Of a stretch of 64,000 nucleotides of DNA, positions 25,205 to 34,721 are shown one piece after another. This stretch comes from Comamonas sp. JUb58. GTDB lineage: Bacteria; Pseudomonadota; Gammaproteobacteria; Burkholderiales; Burkholderiaceae_C. Position numbers and translations under genes: made by a program. Position 1 is the stretch's first letter, and each line of letters opens with the position of its first letter. The notes under the pieces were generated by a model. It made no database searches. It saw only the letters and a list, made by a program, of their open reading frames with translations, and had not been told where the DNA came from. The stretch is taken from contig NZ_SOAL01000013.1 of assembly GCF_004364775.1 (NCBI RefSeq), positions 119,451 to 183,450 of the forward strand, written 5' to 3'.

Positions 25205-25390
25205 CCGCTAGCCAGCCGTCAGCCAGCCACCAGGCCCCGCTTCTCTTTTTCCCTCCCGTTGTAGCCAGGTTCCGACCCAGCCAAAAAACCTCCAGGCGCA
25301 TTGCGCTGGGCACCGCCGTGCGCCAAGCACCGGCGCCCGCCTGCGCGCCGCTCTTGCTTTTCTGTAGTCATAACATCTAAGGAACAAGGC

Positions 25391-27661
25391 ATGCCAGAAC
25401 GCCTTCACCCCCAGCACCGTGCTGCCAGCGCCCTGCGCAGCGCACGGCCCGCCGCCCAGCACGCGGCCCCGTTTGCACTGCGCCGCAGCGCGCTCAACCC
25501 CCTCAGCCCGCAAGTGCTGCTGGGCCTGACCATTGGCGCCATGCTGGTCGCAGCGCCGCTGGCCAACGCGCAAACCAACAGCGCGGCAGAGCCGGCAGCA
25601 GCGGCAGACAACGCCGTCACCCTGGCGCCGATCACCGTGCAAGAAAAAGCCGCCCAGGTTGCAGCCCCCTACGCCGGCGGCCAGGTCACCACCGGCGGCC
25701 GCGTGGGGCTGCTGGGCGACAAGGATTTCATGGAGACGCCGTTCAGCACCATCGGCTACACCGAGAAGTACATCGAAGACCGCCAGGCGCAGAACATCAC
25801 CGACGTGATTGCCGCGACCGACCCGACCGTGTTCAGCAACGGCGTATCGGGCGCCTGGGCCGAGAACTATTCGATCCGGGGCTTCTCGTCGAGCTCCACC
25901 GACATGACCTTTGGCGGCCTTTACGGCATGGCGCCGTACTACCGCACCTCGCCCGAGATGTTTGAGCGCATCGAAGTGCTCAAGGGCCCATCGGCGCTGC
26001 TCAACGGCATGCCGCCGGGCGGCTCGGTGGGCGGTGCCGTCAACCTAGTGCCCAAGCGCGCCGGCAACGATCCGCTGACCCGCTTTACCACCACCTACAT
26101 GTCCGATTCGCAGTTTGGCGGCCACCTGGACATGGGCCGCCGCTTTGGCGATCGCCAGCAGCTCGGTGTGCGCTTCAACGGCGTCTACCGCGATGGCGAT
26201 GGCTCCATCCAGGACCAGCAAAAAAAGGTGCAGCTCGCATCCTTGGCGCTGGATTGGCGTGGCGACCGCGCCCGCCTGTCGGCCGACTTCTATGCCAGCG
26301 ACGACCGGGTCAACGGCGTCAACCGGGGCATCAGCCTGTCGCCCGGCTTGCCCATCCCCAAGGTGCCCAAGGGCGATACCTTGCTGAACCCGGATTGGTC
26401 CACCGTGCGCACCAAGGACAAAGCCGCCATCCTGCGCGGCGAGTATGACCTGAACGACCAGGTCATGGCCTATGCCGCCTTTGGCATGAGCAAGACCGAC
26501 TACCAGTACAACGGCGCCATGTCGGCCCTGGTGCTGAACACCGCAGGCGACTTCCGCACCACGATGGGCCAGCTCGCCTTTGATGTCAAAAAGCAGTCGG
26601 GCGAAGTCGGCATCAAGGGCCGCACCCAGACCGGCGCCGTGGGCCACCAGTGGGCCATCAATGCCACGCACTACGCGCACAAGCAAGACGACTACGGCCG
26701 CCGCAGCGTGCCCGGCGCCGACTGGACCACCAACCTCTACAACCCGGTATGGGGCCCGGTGGCTGACATCGTGCGGCCCCACATCATGCACACCGAGGTG
26801 CGCCTGGCCAGCTATGGCATCGCCGATACCTTGTCGATGGCGCAAGACCGCGTGCAGCTGACCCTGGGCGTGCGCCGCCAGCAGGTCGTCAGCGACAGCT
26901 ACGACATCAACACCGGTGCGCGCACCTCGCGCTATGACGAAAGTGCCACCTCGCCCGCCGCTGCGCTGCTGGTCAAGGCCACGGACAACCTCTCGCTCTA
27001 CGCCAACTACATCGAAGGCCTGAGCCAGGGCGCCACCGCACCCATGACCGCCGCCAACGCCGGCGAAGTGTTTGCCCCCTACAAGAGCAAGCAAAAGGAA
27101 ATGGGCCTCAAGCTCGATCTGGGCGACTTCGCCCACACCGTCAGCCTGTTTGAGATCACCCGGCCCAGCAGCTACACCGACCCCGTCACCAACGTCTACT
27201 CGTTCGGTGGCGAGCAGCGCAACCGTGGCATTGAGTGGAGCTTCTTCGGCAACGCCATACACGGCCTGCGCCTGATGGGCGGCGTGGCCTACACCGCGCC
27301 GAAGCTGACGCAAACCGCTGGCGGCGTCAACCAAGGCAAGCTCGCCACCGGCACCCCCAAGTGGCAGGGCAAGCTGGGTGCGGAGTGGGATGTCCCCGGC
27401 GTGCAAGGCCTGGCGCTCAACGCCAACGCCACCGCCGTATCCCGTCAATACATCAGCGCCGACAACAGCCTCTGGGCCGCCGGCCGCACCACCTACGACC
27501 TGGGCGCCCGCTACAGCACCAAGGTGGCCGACAAGCCTGTCACCTTGCGGGCGTCGGTCCTGAACGCCACCAACAAGTCGTACTGGGGCATGCCCCAGCT
27601 GTCCAGCCTGGCGCTGGGCGCGCCGCGTACGTTTGCGCTGTCGGCGTCGGTGGATTTTTAA
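25391..27661 (+). CDS. TonB-dependent siderophore receptor of the uptake operon
   Basis: 756 residues. AAGGA 7 bases before the ATG at 25391 sets the start. The signal region is unusually long (cleavage expected near APLANAQ, residue ~60). After a TonB-box region (VTLAPITVQEK) come plug motifs DFMETPFSTIGYTEKYIED, YSIRGFSSSSTDMTFGGL, FERIEVLKGPSALLNGMPPGGSVGG split by short gaps and the barrel, ending in ASVDF with terminal Phe. Distinct plug type from the receptor at 10334, so it likely serves another siderophore, matching the binding protein upstream. A 186-base leader separates it from that gene; I see no convincing Fur box there. Confidence 0.92.
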   Translation: MPERLHPQHRAASALRSARPAAQHAAPFALRRSALNPLSPQVLLGLTIGAMLVAAPLANAQTNSAAEPAAAADNAVTLAPITVQEKAAQVAAPYAGGQVTTGGRVGLLGDKDFMETPFSTIGYTEKYIEDRQAQNITDVIAATDPTVFSNGVSGAWAENYSIRGFSSSSTDMTFGGLYGMAPYYRTSPEMFERIEVLKGPSALLNGMPPGGSVGGAVNLVPKRAGNDPLTRFTTTYMSDSQFGGHLDMGRRFGDRQQLGVRFNGVYRDGDGSIQDQQKKVQLASLALDWRGDRARLSADFYASDDRVNGVNRGISLSPGLPIPKVPKGDTLLNPDWSTVRTKDKAAILRGEYDLNDQVMAYAAFGMSKTDYQYNGAMSALVLNTAGDFRTTMGQLAFDVKKQSGEVGIKGRTQTGAVGHQWAINATHYAHKQDDYGRRSVPGADWTTNLYNPVWGPVADIVRPHIMHTEVRLASYGIADTLSMAQDRVQLTLGVRRQQVVSDSYDINTGARTSRYDESATSPAAALLVKATDNLSLYANYIEGLSQGATAPMTAANAGEVFAPYKSKQKEMGLKLDLGDFAHTVSLFEITRPSSYTDPVTNVYSFGGEQRNRGIEWSFFGNAIHGLRLMGGVAYTAPKLTQTAGGVNQGKLATGTPKWQGKLGAEWDVPGVQGLALNANATAVSRQYISADNSLWAAGRTTYDLGARYSTKVADKPVTLRASVLNATNKSYWGMPQLSSLALGAPRTFALSASVDF

Positions 27662-27717
27662 TTGAGTTAGTAGCTAGCCCGCTGCAGCGCTTGCCGCTGC
27701 GGTGGGCGTGGTAAGTA

Positions 27718-27765
27718 GCCCAGATTGCTGCTGCCGTTGGCAGGGGTGATCTGGGCGTTTTTTTT
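27718..27765 (+). terminator. intrinsic terminator of the siderophore operon
   Basis: GCCCAGAT (27718-27725) pairs with ATCTGGGC (27749-27756), followed by G and eight T. Confidence 0.9.
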
Positions 27766-28619
27766 GGACCGGGGCGGTCTTGCGCGCAGATGCAGTCAAC
27801 GCGATGCACTGTGCAGACGCAAAAAAACATGCCGTCGGCATGTGTGTAGATAGAGAGATCAGGGGAGGGTGGACTGAAAGCCTGGTGGTGTTTGCTTGCC
27901 AAACATTGGCAGGGCAGAGCAAAGGCGCTGGCAGAGACTGGATCGCTGCGCTGCAATGGCGCTATCGAAGCCGGTGTTCATCGCAAAAAAATGCGTGGCT
28001 AGTGTGAACCATTGGCTGGCAAAAACGACTTCCGGACAGTTCCGGTAAGTCGCCCCACGATGAACCTTGGAGTAGCCGCAATTGCTACGCCATGGGTGCA
28101 GTATACGCTCAATTGAGAATCATTCGCAAATAAGCTTTGGGGTTGTGGGGGATTGGATGTTGAAAGCCGTTGGATCGTAATTCGCAATTCCTAGGGTTCG
28201 TTGGTGGGGGAGACCTACCGGGACATTGACCGTACACAGAAGCAGGTATCGAGGTGTCAGTTGGCGGAGCTAGTTCATTGGTAGAGGTTTTAGGCTGAAA
28301 GCTGCCAGTCATTGCGACATCGCAACCTCAAAGTCAGGGCCGAAAACAGGCACTCGAATGCAATGCCGAGCCACGCAAGCCTTCTTGCATGGCGCCATGA
28401 TGTAGATTGGGTACCAGTGTGCCGTAATCTCTCCAGCGTGACCTTCTCCTCGAATTGCAGTTATTGGACAACGTATTTTTGTTGCGTGCACTTCTTGCCG
28501 CACGGCAAGAGACGTACATCCAATTGGATACACTAGTTACTTACTCTGTGCGTCGCTGTGCCAATCGGTACTCCGTTATCGGCGTCAATGATTTTTAAGC
28601 GTTTTGAAGCAACATTGGC
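27766..28619. other. non-coding left flank of the defence module
   Basis: About 850 bases without a supportable gene. GC content falls toward the right. It contains an orphan Fur-like box (28112-28131) followed by a seven-codon ORF at 28157 that stops at once, and near 28263 a D-arm-like string (AGTTCATTGGTAGAG) without any other tRNA part. It looks like eroded or rearranged sequence at the edge of an insertion. Confidence 0.5.
28112..28131. promoter_or_regulatory. orphan Fur-like box
   Basis: ATTGAGAATCATTCGCAAAT; the core TGAGAATCATTCGCA agrees with the Fur consensus TGATAATCATTATCA at 12 of 15 positions. No intact gene follows on either strand within 450 bases. Confidence 0.6.
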
Positions 28620-30758
28620 ATGAGTGATCTCTCGGCAAACTCGAAAGTACCCAGCCTCCATTGGACCGAATTGCAATTGATGCAGTACCTCGCTCAGGCG
28701 TGGAGCATGGCCGACCCAGGCCATATCAGTGTCATCGGGCAATTGCGATTTGCCGAAACCGGGAGTTTCGGATTCCTCGAGAACTTGCACGACGCGACAA
28801 CGGGCGTCAAGTTGCCTTCACTTGCTCCAGTTTCTCAGCTCCAACAAGGTGTATTTGTTCCAGGGCCAGAGTTGAATTCTTGGAGCTTTCAATGGGGACC
28901 GGGTGACTATGCCGTTGCTGTTTTGTCGCTTGCCCCACTACAACGTCGACAAGAGAGACGCGACCCCCTTGCCTGCATAGTGCGTCCTCACTCCATGACT
29001 CCCTTGAGCCGGGTGCCAAAGAGTTGGGGGGTGACCTCCCTTGAAGGAGAGAATTCATCACTGCTTTTGGATATGGCGCGCAGGGCCATCCAAGCTCAAC
29101 TTGATCAAGACCATGCGGAATTGTTGCAACAACTGGAGAGAACACGTCAGGCTCATGCGCAGGAGTTAGATCAGCATGAAACTGCGCGCAACCAAATGAT
29201 TGCACAGCAGCACGAACTATTAGCCTCAGTTCAGCAGGCCACGAATGAACTGGAAACAGCCCGCGCCAAGAATGATGCCCTTGAAGCCGACTTCAAACTG
29301 AGGAGAGAAATGTTGGAGAACAAGTTTCGTGATCTGGAAGCTCTGCTGCGAACGCGCGGCGAACGTTTGGTCGCGCTCGATCTGGTAGACCGTGGCGACC
29401 TATCTGCTCTGATCTCCCCACAAGTTCAACCAGAAACCCGCGAGGGAAATGATTACCAACAGGTGCTCGGGGGAGACTTTGCGCAACTGGCTTCCTACGT
29501 GCAAGCTAGGCTGATGAGGAAGAACATGCTGTTCTCGCAGGCCCAACTGCGCGACTACCTGGCATTGATGCGTACTAATGACCTTGTGATCCTGGCGGGT
29601 GATTCTGGCTCGGGAAAAACCAGCTTGGTTCGGGCGGTGGCTGAGTCAATTGGTGGTCGATGCACGGTGATCCCGGTCAAGCCCAATTGGACAGGCCCGG
29701 AGGATCTCCTCGGGTACTACAACCCGATCGAGCGCAGCTACCAGGCAACGCCATTCTTGCAGGCGTTGCAGGCCGCTGCTCGGGAGCCGAATGTTCCCCA
29801 TTTCATTTGCCTGGATGAGATGAACCTTGCGCGGGTAGAGCATTACTTTGCAGACTTTTTGAGCCTGCTAGAGGAACGGGACACTAGCCCCGCGATCCCG
29901 CTTTACACCTCCGACGAGGAGCGTCATGTTGTGGTGGAAAACAGCCTTTTCCTTTCCCTCGAGGAAGAGGCCCGGCAACGCGCGGGCATGGATGACGGCG
30001 CGACCTTCATTGAAGTGCTGAAAAATCAGCAGGCCAATGCCCTTTTGCATCAACTGGGAGGATTCCAAGACGCTGAGTCAGTGCTGGTGCATCACGGGCG
30101 CCTTCGCCGATCCATGTCGGCCTTGTTGCGCACGCCTAACCGCATTCATTTCCCGGGCAATGTTCGCATCATTGGCGCCATCAACATTGACGAAACGACC
30201 CATTACTTGTCGCCGAAAGTGCTTGACCGAGCGCACGTACTGCGATTCCGTAATCCGGTGTTGATGGACTGGGATGCTGTCGCAGCCGAAGTGGAACACT
30301 TCGATGTCGATGTGGCGTTGCCGATGTTCATGAGCGCCAGTGACCTGGGTTTGCGGAGTCCATACCCCCCGTATGACAGGTCAAACTCACACGCTGCGCT
30401 GTTGACCGCGTGGGCGCGTGTGCATCTGGATCCGCTGGGTGTCGAGTTTGGGTTGCGCGCAATCCGCCAAGCACTGGGATACATGCAGGCAGCGCATCAA
30501 GCGGGCATTGGTGATGTTGAGGCGCTTGACAATGTGGTGCAGCACAAGATCCTGCCCAAGTTGATGCTCGATACAGGCCGCACGGGATCCAATGGCCGGA
30601 GCAAACGAGAAATCCTCATTGAGTTGCGTGACGCGCTGGAAGCTGCGTTGCAGGGTGGGCAACCGACGGCTGGAACGGAAACCAGTGTCGCGGCTCTGGA
30701 CAGGCTGATCGACTCTGTGGACAGCAATAACGGCATAGCGAACTACTGGTTGCGCTGA
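28620..30758 (+). CDS. McrB-like AAA+ ATPase with coiled coil (defence module gene 1)
   Basis: 712 residues. N-terminal ~150 residues of unknown fold, long coiled coil (about 155-248), then an AAA+ domain with Walker A GDSGSGKT (327-334) and the McrB-type Walker B FICLDEMNLARVEHYFADFLSLLE spread over ~24 residues (acidic pair at 399-400), followed by RIIGAINIDETTHYLSPKVLDRAHVLRF. The N-x-D-E-T/LSPKVLDRA region belongs to the McrB/MoxR side of AAA+ but differs from the NTADRS signature of GTP-using McrB, so ATP is the more likely nucleotide. One-base overlap with the nuclease gene. Predicted motor of a McrBC-like restriction/antiphage module. GC is visibly lower than in flanking genes. Confidence 0.85.
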   Translation: MSDLSANSKVPSLHWTELQLMQYLAQAWSMADPGHISVIGQLRFAETGSFGFLENLHDATTGVKLPSLAPVSQLQQGVFVPGPELNSWSFQWGPGDYAVAVLSLAPLQRRQERRDPLACIVRPHSMTPLSRVPKSWGVTSLEGENSSLLLDMARRAIQAQLDQDHAELLQQLERTRQAHAQELDQHETARNQMIAQQHELLASVQQATNELETARAKNDALEADFKLRREMLENKFRDLEALLRTRGERLVALDLVDRGDLSALISPQVQPETREGNDYQQVLGGDFAQLASYVQARLMRKNMLFSQAQLRDYLALMRTNDLVILAGDSGSGKTSLVRAVAESIGGRCTVIPVKPNWTGPEDLLGYYNPIERSYQATPFLQALQAAAREPNVPHFICLDEMNLARVEHYFADFLSLLEERDTSPAIPLYTSDEERHVVVENSLFLSLEEEARQRAGMDDGATFIEVLKNQQANALLHQLGGFQDAESVLVHHGRLRRSMSALLRTPNRIHFPGNVRIIGAINIDETTHYLSPKVLDRAHVLRFRNPVLMDWDAVAAEVEHFDVDVALPMFMSASDLGLRSPYPPYDRSNSHAALLTAWARVHLDPLGVEFGLRAIRQALGYMQAAHQAGIGDVEALDNVVQHKILPKLMLDTGRTGSNGRSKREILIELRDALEAALQGGQPTAGTETSVAALDRLIDSVDSNNGIANYWLR

Positions 30759-33352
30759 TGGTCATCTCGCTGCAGGCACATTACCTGGACATTGAGTGGC
30801 AGGAGCCAGGGCGCGCGCGGTCCGTTACAGTGGCGCCGGAGCCTATTGAGGTCGAGCAGCATCCCGACGGCTCATGGTTTGCTGAAACACAGGTATTTAA
30901 CGGTTTGTGCCCCTGGGTTGGGCTGCATCTAGAGGGGGATTTGTCGCATGCGCACCCTACCTTCGAGGGGGGTGATGGCCGTCAGAAGCCCATGCTACAG
31001 ATCCTTGACGGTCAGGCACGGCATTGGTGGGTACAAGAGCACGGCTGGGATGCCACGGGAAAGCGCCACCTGAGCGAACTCCATCGCAGCATTGGCCAGT
31101 TCACCATTTGGTTAGGCGAGCAACGTCTCCAACTCAATAACGTTGTCGATGAGCTTGACCGAACCTTGGTGGAGGACTATCTGAACGACTTCAAGCAGGA
31201 CTTGATTTGGCTCGTGATGGGCTTTGGTGGCGCGACGGCGACAACGGGATCCGGCGCTACAGTGAACAAGGGCATTGTGGAGGCGCTGGAAGCATTCGCG
31301 ACTGCGTCACATCGGGTCCTGGCCCATCCCGCGCAGCATGTGCGCGAGGTATTGATCGACAGCCGTCCGGCTCGTTTGCGGCCGAATGTGGCGACATTTC
31401 GTGAGTACCTGCGCAATCCGTCTGCTCAACGTTTGACCGGGCGAGGTGCTAAAGAGACACCGAACATTGCAGACAACCGGTACCTTCGTCACATGGTGCA
31501 AGTCTGCGAGAAGTTAGCCTCGCATGTCGCCAAGGCTGCTGAGTTCCATACAAGTGTGTTTGCGGATCGTGCCAGTGTGGAAGCGCAACGCAGTACCGAG
31601 TACGAGACTACTACACATCGACGAGTGGAACCAGAAGTCTTTGACCGTCAGATGAAGGATTTGGAAAAGAAGCTTGAACGAGTCTCGGAATTCAAAACAG
31701 ACATTCCGGAGGATGGTGAGGCGTTTCGCACTTTTGAGTTTCGACCTGGAGAACTGTATGCGTCACGCGAAGATCAAATGTTTTACTACAGCACGGATAG
31801 AAGGCAAGCAAGTGATGCGGCACTTGATGTGAGTTTCAGCGTTGTTGAGGTGCCACCGCAGTTAGCGGAGGCGATCCAAGCCAGCCGAAGCTTTTGCGAT
31901 TACTACGCTATTGAGGGTATTGCGTGCGCGACTCGAAGGACGACCAAGACGGGCAAAGGCTATCGCGAGGTTGTCTTTAGCAAGATCTACAGCGTTACGC
32001 CATTTACCTCAGCCATCGCCAACAAGTCCGCTCGGCGTCAGCAGTTAGAGCTCAATGACTGGCTGTATCCGTTGACGAGCACAGAACGCAAGGAACTTCA
32101 GCGGGAGGCCATAACGGCCCGAAAGCGTGAGCGTGTCTACCGAGATCAGAAGCAGAAGGTCGAGCAACTTGCGAAGTTGCTGAAGCAATGTCAGGCAGAA
32201 CTCCGTGCACAAAACCTTGCTTGGCAGAAAATTGGCGTTGCGTCCAGCCCTCAAGTCCCAATGGGGGTTAGATTCAGCCAGAGTCCAAACTATACGGCGT
32301 GCCAAGTTTCCTATGCGAATGTGACCGCATTGGCCAAGAACCACGGCCTTGGCTTGGACGAAATGGAAGCAATCGAGCGGATCGGGGTGCTCCACGCTAG
32401 CGCCCTGTATGAGCGCTGGTGCCTCGTGAAAATCATTTCGATCCTCGTGGAGGACTACGAATTCAAACTGGAGATGGGTTGGCAGGAGTCGCTGATACGC
32501 GCCGTAACTGGCAAACCACAAAGTCTTACTTTGCGATTTCGTCGGGACGACCTCGGTTGGTGTGCTTTCCTTGAGGTGCAGCCTGAACTGCCAAATGGTC
32601 GCCGCCCAGACTTTAGGCTACGCTTCATGCAATACGAGCTGGGGCCCGAGAACTACACGGCCCAAACTCAAGACCGAGGTGGGCCATTCGAACCGGTTCG
32701 ACATCACCACACGATGCCTGACGGACTGGTCATGGACGCAAAGTTCCGCACTAAGTGGCGCAGAGGCGAACTAGGTCGTACGCTGACCAGCCTGATCCAA
32801 GAAAAAGGATATGACCAAGAGGGCGATCGTGTCTTCATTCTGCATCCAGCGCCGAGATCTATGCTCCAACCTTCATCCCCTCTAATTTGGGGGAAGGATT
32901 GCGACTACGGGCAAGAGGTTGGAATTGCGCATCACAAAGGCGTGATTTACCTAGCCCCTGGCACTGGGGAGAGAAGCCCAGAGCATAACCTACGTCGCCT
33001 GATTGTGTTGGTGCTGCAAGCAAGTTTTCCCGCGCCCTATCGAGTCGAACACGAGGGTGTTGGACGGTGGGAGGAGCATGGTTTTTGTATCAGTTGCGGG
33101 CAAGCTCACCAGCCGGGAGACATCAAACTCCAACGCACACGCCGCAACAGAGAGTCCTGGACGCTGGGGTGTTCCGGTTGCGGAATGTATGTCAAAAGAA
33201 CTCACTGCTACGCCTGCGACGATGGAATTCTTTTCAAGAATGGCTTACAACTGACCTATCACAGGACGGTTGCGGACCAGGTCACCAATATCGCCTGTCC
33301 TTGCTGCGGCAGTTACTTCGATGCCGATGTTCATGGCAACGAGGCAGGTTAA
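30758..33352 (+). CDS. DUF2357-like nuclease with zinc ribbons (defence module gene 2)
   Basis: 864 residues, McrC-position partner of the ATPase. The N-terminal half is a DUF2357-like region without catalytic signs; a coiled stretch lies around residues 440-480. A PD-(D/E)xK nuclease core is visible as GRRPDFRLRF (about residue 616) and VMDAKFRTKW (D-x-K, about 659), with a Glu-containing helix upstream (FKLEMGWQESL). The C-terminus adds zinc-ribbon pairs C-x2-C (CISCG, CSGC, CYAC, CPCC), not found in McrC and likely used for DNA or target recognition. Expected role: cleavage of invading DNA powered by the AAA+ partner. No methyltransferase is nearby. Confidence 0.75.
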   Translation: MVISLQAHYLDIEWQEPGRARSVTVAPEPIEVEQHPDGSWFAETQVFNGLCPWVGLHLEGDLSHAHPTFEGGDGRQKPMLQILDGQARHWWVQEHGWDATGKRHLSELHRSIGQFTIWLGEQRLQLNNVVDELDRTLVEDYLNDFKQDLIWLVMGFGGATATTGSGATVNKGIVEALEAFATASHRVLAHPAQHVREVLIDSRPARLRPNVATFREYLRNPSAQRLTGRGAKETPNIADNRYLRHMVQVCEKLASHVAKAAEFHTSVFADRASVEAQRSTEYETTTHRRVEPEVFDRQMKDLEKKLERVSEFKTDIPEDGEAFRTFEFRPGELYASREDQMFYYSTDRRQASDAALDVSFSVVEVPPQLAEAIQASRSFCDYYAIEGIACATRRTTKTGKGYREVVFSKIYSVTPFTSAIANKSARRQQLELNDWLYPLTSTERKELQREAITARKRERVYRDQKQKVEQLAKLLKQCQAELRAQNLAWQKIGVASSPQVPMGVRFSQSPNYTACQVSYANVTALAKNHGLGLDEMEAIERIGVLHASALYERWCLVKIISILVEDYEFKLEMGWQESLIRAVTGKPQSLTLRFRRDDLGWCAFLEVQPELPNGRRPDFRLRFMQYELGPENYTAQTQDRGGPFEPVRHHHTMPDGLVMDAKFRTKWRRGELGRTLTSLIQEKGYDQEGDRVFILHPAPRSMLQPSSPLIWGKDCDYGQEVGIAHHKGVIYLAPGTGERSPEHNLRRLIVLVLQASFPAPYRVEHEGVGRWEEHGFCISCGQAHQPGDIKLQRTRRNRESWTLGCSGCGMYVKRTHCYACDDGILFKNGLQLTYHRTVADQVTNIACPCCGSYFDADVHGNEAG

Positions 33353-33365
33353 CCAACTCTAGTTG

Positions 33366-33416
33366 CCGGACAGTCTGACGCATTTAACCGTGTCAGTGCC
33401 TCGAAGTGACTGTCCG
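33366..33416. repeat. nested inverted repeat after the nuclease gene
   Basis: Outer arms CGGACAGT (33367-33374) and ACTGTCCG (33409-33416); inner arms CTGAC (33375-33379) and GTCAG (33392-33396). It lies 14 bases past the nuclease stop. Could be a transcript-end structure or a trace of the right end of the inserted DNA. Confidence 0.5.
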
Positions 33417-33723
33417 TGATGACCATTCACAACAGCGAAGCTCCGGCTTTGATCTCATTTGAGCAAGCCGGCCTGTCTAATTCGCACTACACAACAGTCA
33501 TTGACGGACCAAGCTCCAATGATGGGATTGGGTCGGTCGATAGCACTCAGCGGTGTCAACAGCGGGCTTCTCGCATCGAATCGGGGCTTAGACCCGTAGT
33601 CGGCTGAATAACTTCTCCGAGTAGCCATGACAAAGAGCAATAGCTGCCAAACAGCCGCCAACTCGCTGTATATCTGTGCAGAGCCCATGAGCATCTATGA
33701 CATAGACGTCAGCCGCTACCCCC
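33417..33723. other. non-coding right flank of the defence module
   Basis: About 300 bases of lower-GC sequence with short ORFs on both strands (63 and 79 codons) that have no recognisable domain, ribosome site or signal. I see no transposase, integrase or attachment site. Confidence 0.45.
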
Positions 33724-34689
33724 TCACCCCAGCGCCGTATCCAACACCATCATCAAAACAAACCCCACCATCAACCCCGTAGTCGCAAAAAACTCATGCC
33801 CCTTGCGGTGAGATTCCGGGATGATTTCGTGGCTGATGACGAAGAGCATGGCGCCGGCGGCGAAGCCCAGGCCCCAAGGGAGGAGCAGGGCGGAGCTGCC
33901 GATGATGGCGGCGCCGGCGACGGCGCCCAGGGGTTCGACCAGGCCGGAGGCGATGCCCAGCAGGACGGAGAAGCCTCGGCTGTAGCCAACGGCCAGCAGC
34001 GCGGCGGCTACGACAAAGCCTTCGGGGACATCCTGGATAGAGATGCCGATGGCGAGCGCATTGGCGCGCATGCCTTCATTGCCGGCGTAGCCCACGCCAA
34101 TGGCCAGGCCTTCGGGCAGGTTGTGCAGGATGATGGCAAACACAAAGAGCCAGGTGCGGCGCAGTTGCTGGGCGCTGGCGCCTTCGCGGCCTTTGATGAA
34201 GTGTTCGTGGGGCAGCAGGCGGTCCATCACCAAGAGGGCCATGCCGCCCAGCAGGATGGAAGTGCCGACAACACCACCGGCAGCCCAGGCGCTGCCGCCA
34301 AAGATGTTCGAAGCGCGTGCGGCATCCAGTGCGGGGATGACCAGCGAGAACGCGCAGGCGGCCAGCATCACGCCGGCGCCAAATCCAAACAGGGTGTCCC
34401 GTGTGCGTTCAGACGGGCGCTGGGCCAGCAGCACGGGCAGGGTGCCCAGCGCAGTGGCCAGGGCGGCCATGCAGCCACCCAGTAAAGCACTGCGCACCGA
34501 TGGCTCGTTTTTCAAGCCATCCCAAATGAGCGCGCCGAGCGCAAATACCCCCAGGCCACAGATCAACAGACCGATGCGGGTTCGCAGCTTGAGCGCCGTT
34601 TTGGGCGCAGGGCTGGCGGTGCTGCGCGATGCGTCATCGCGCGGATCGGGCTGGTTGTCCATTTCCATCGGTTGGTTGCCTGGGGTCAT
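33724..34689 (-). CDS. ZIP-family (GufA/ZupT-like) divalent metal transporter
   Basis: 321 residues, eight membrane segments after a ~35-residue cytoplasmic tail. The metal-path motifs are HNLPEGLAIG (helix 4), IQDVPEGFVVA (helix 5), GLVEPLGAV and ISHEIIPESH. ZIP proteins carry Zn, Mn or Fe into the cytoplasm. It is the last gene of a unit with a DUF2325 protein, an OrfX-like protein and Mn-type superoxide dismutase, 32 bases behind sodA, so Mn supply for the dismutase is an attractive role. An alternative start is the ATG 7 codons in. Confidence 0.88.
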   Translation of the reverse strand: MTPGNQPMEMDNQPDPRDDASRSTASPAPKTALKLRTRIGLLICGLGVFALGALIWDGLKNEPSVRSALLGGCMAALATALGTLPVLLAQRPSERTRDTLFGFGAGVMLAACAFSLVIPALDAARASNIFGGSAWAAGGVVGTSILLGGMALLVMDRLLPHEHFIKGREGASAQQLRRTWLFVFAIILHNLPEGLAIGVGYAGNEGMRANALAIGISIQDVPEGFVVAAALLAVGYSRGFSVLLGIASGLVEPLGAVAGAAIIGSSALLLPWGLGFAAGAMLFVISHEIIPESHRKGHEFFATTGLMVGFVLMMVLDTALG

Positions 34690-34721
34690 GTGCGTGCTCG
34701 CGTGCTCAGTGAGGGAATGGC

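Noticed and set aside
28263..28290. tRNA-like D-arm string near 28263
   Set aside because: No anticodon arm, T-arm or acceptor stem can be folded around it; chance or a decayed relic.
28032..33374. 9-bp direct repeat CCGGACAGT at 28032-28040 and 33366-33374 flanking the defence module
   Set aside because: A 9-base match between two ~1-kb regions is expected by chance, and neither copy is linked to an integrase or tRNA.
33416..33694. Short ORFs of 63 and 79 codons on opposite strands right of the nuclease gene
   Set aside because: No domain, signal or ribosome-binding site; they overlap each other and lie in eroded flank sequence.
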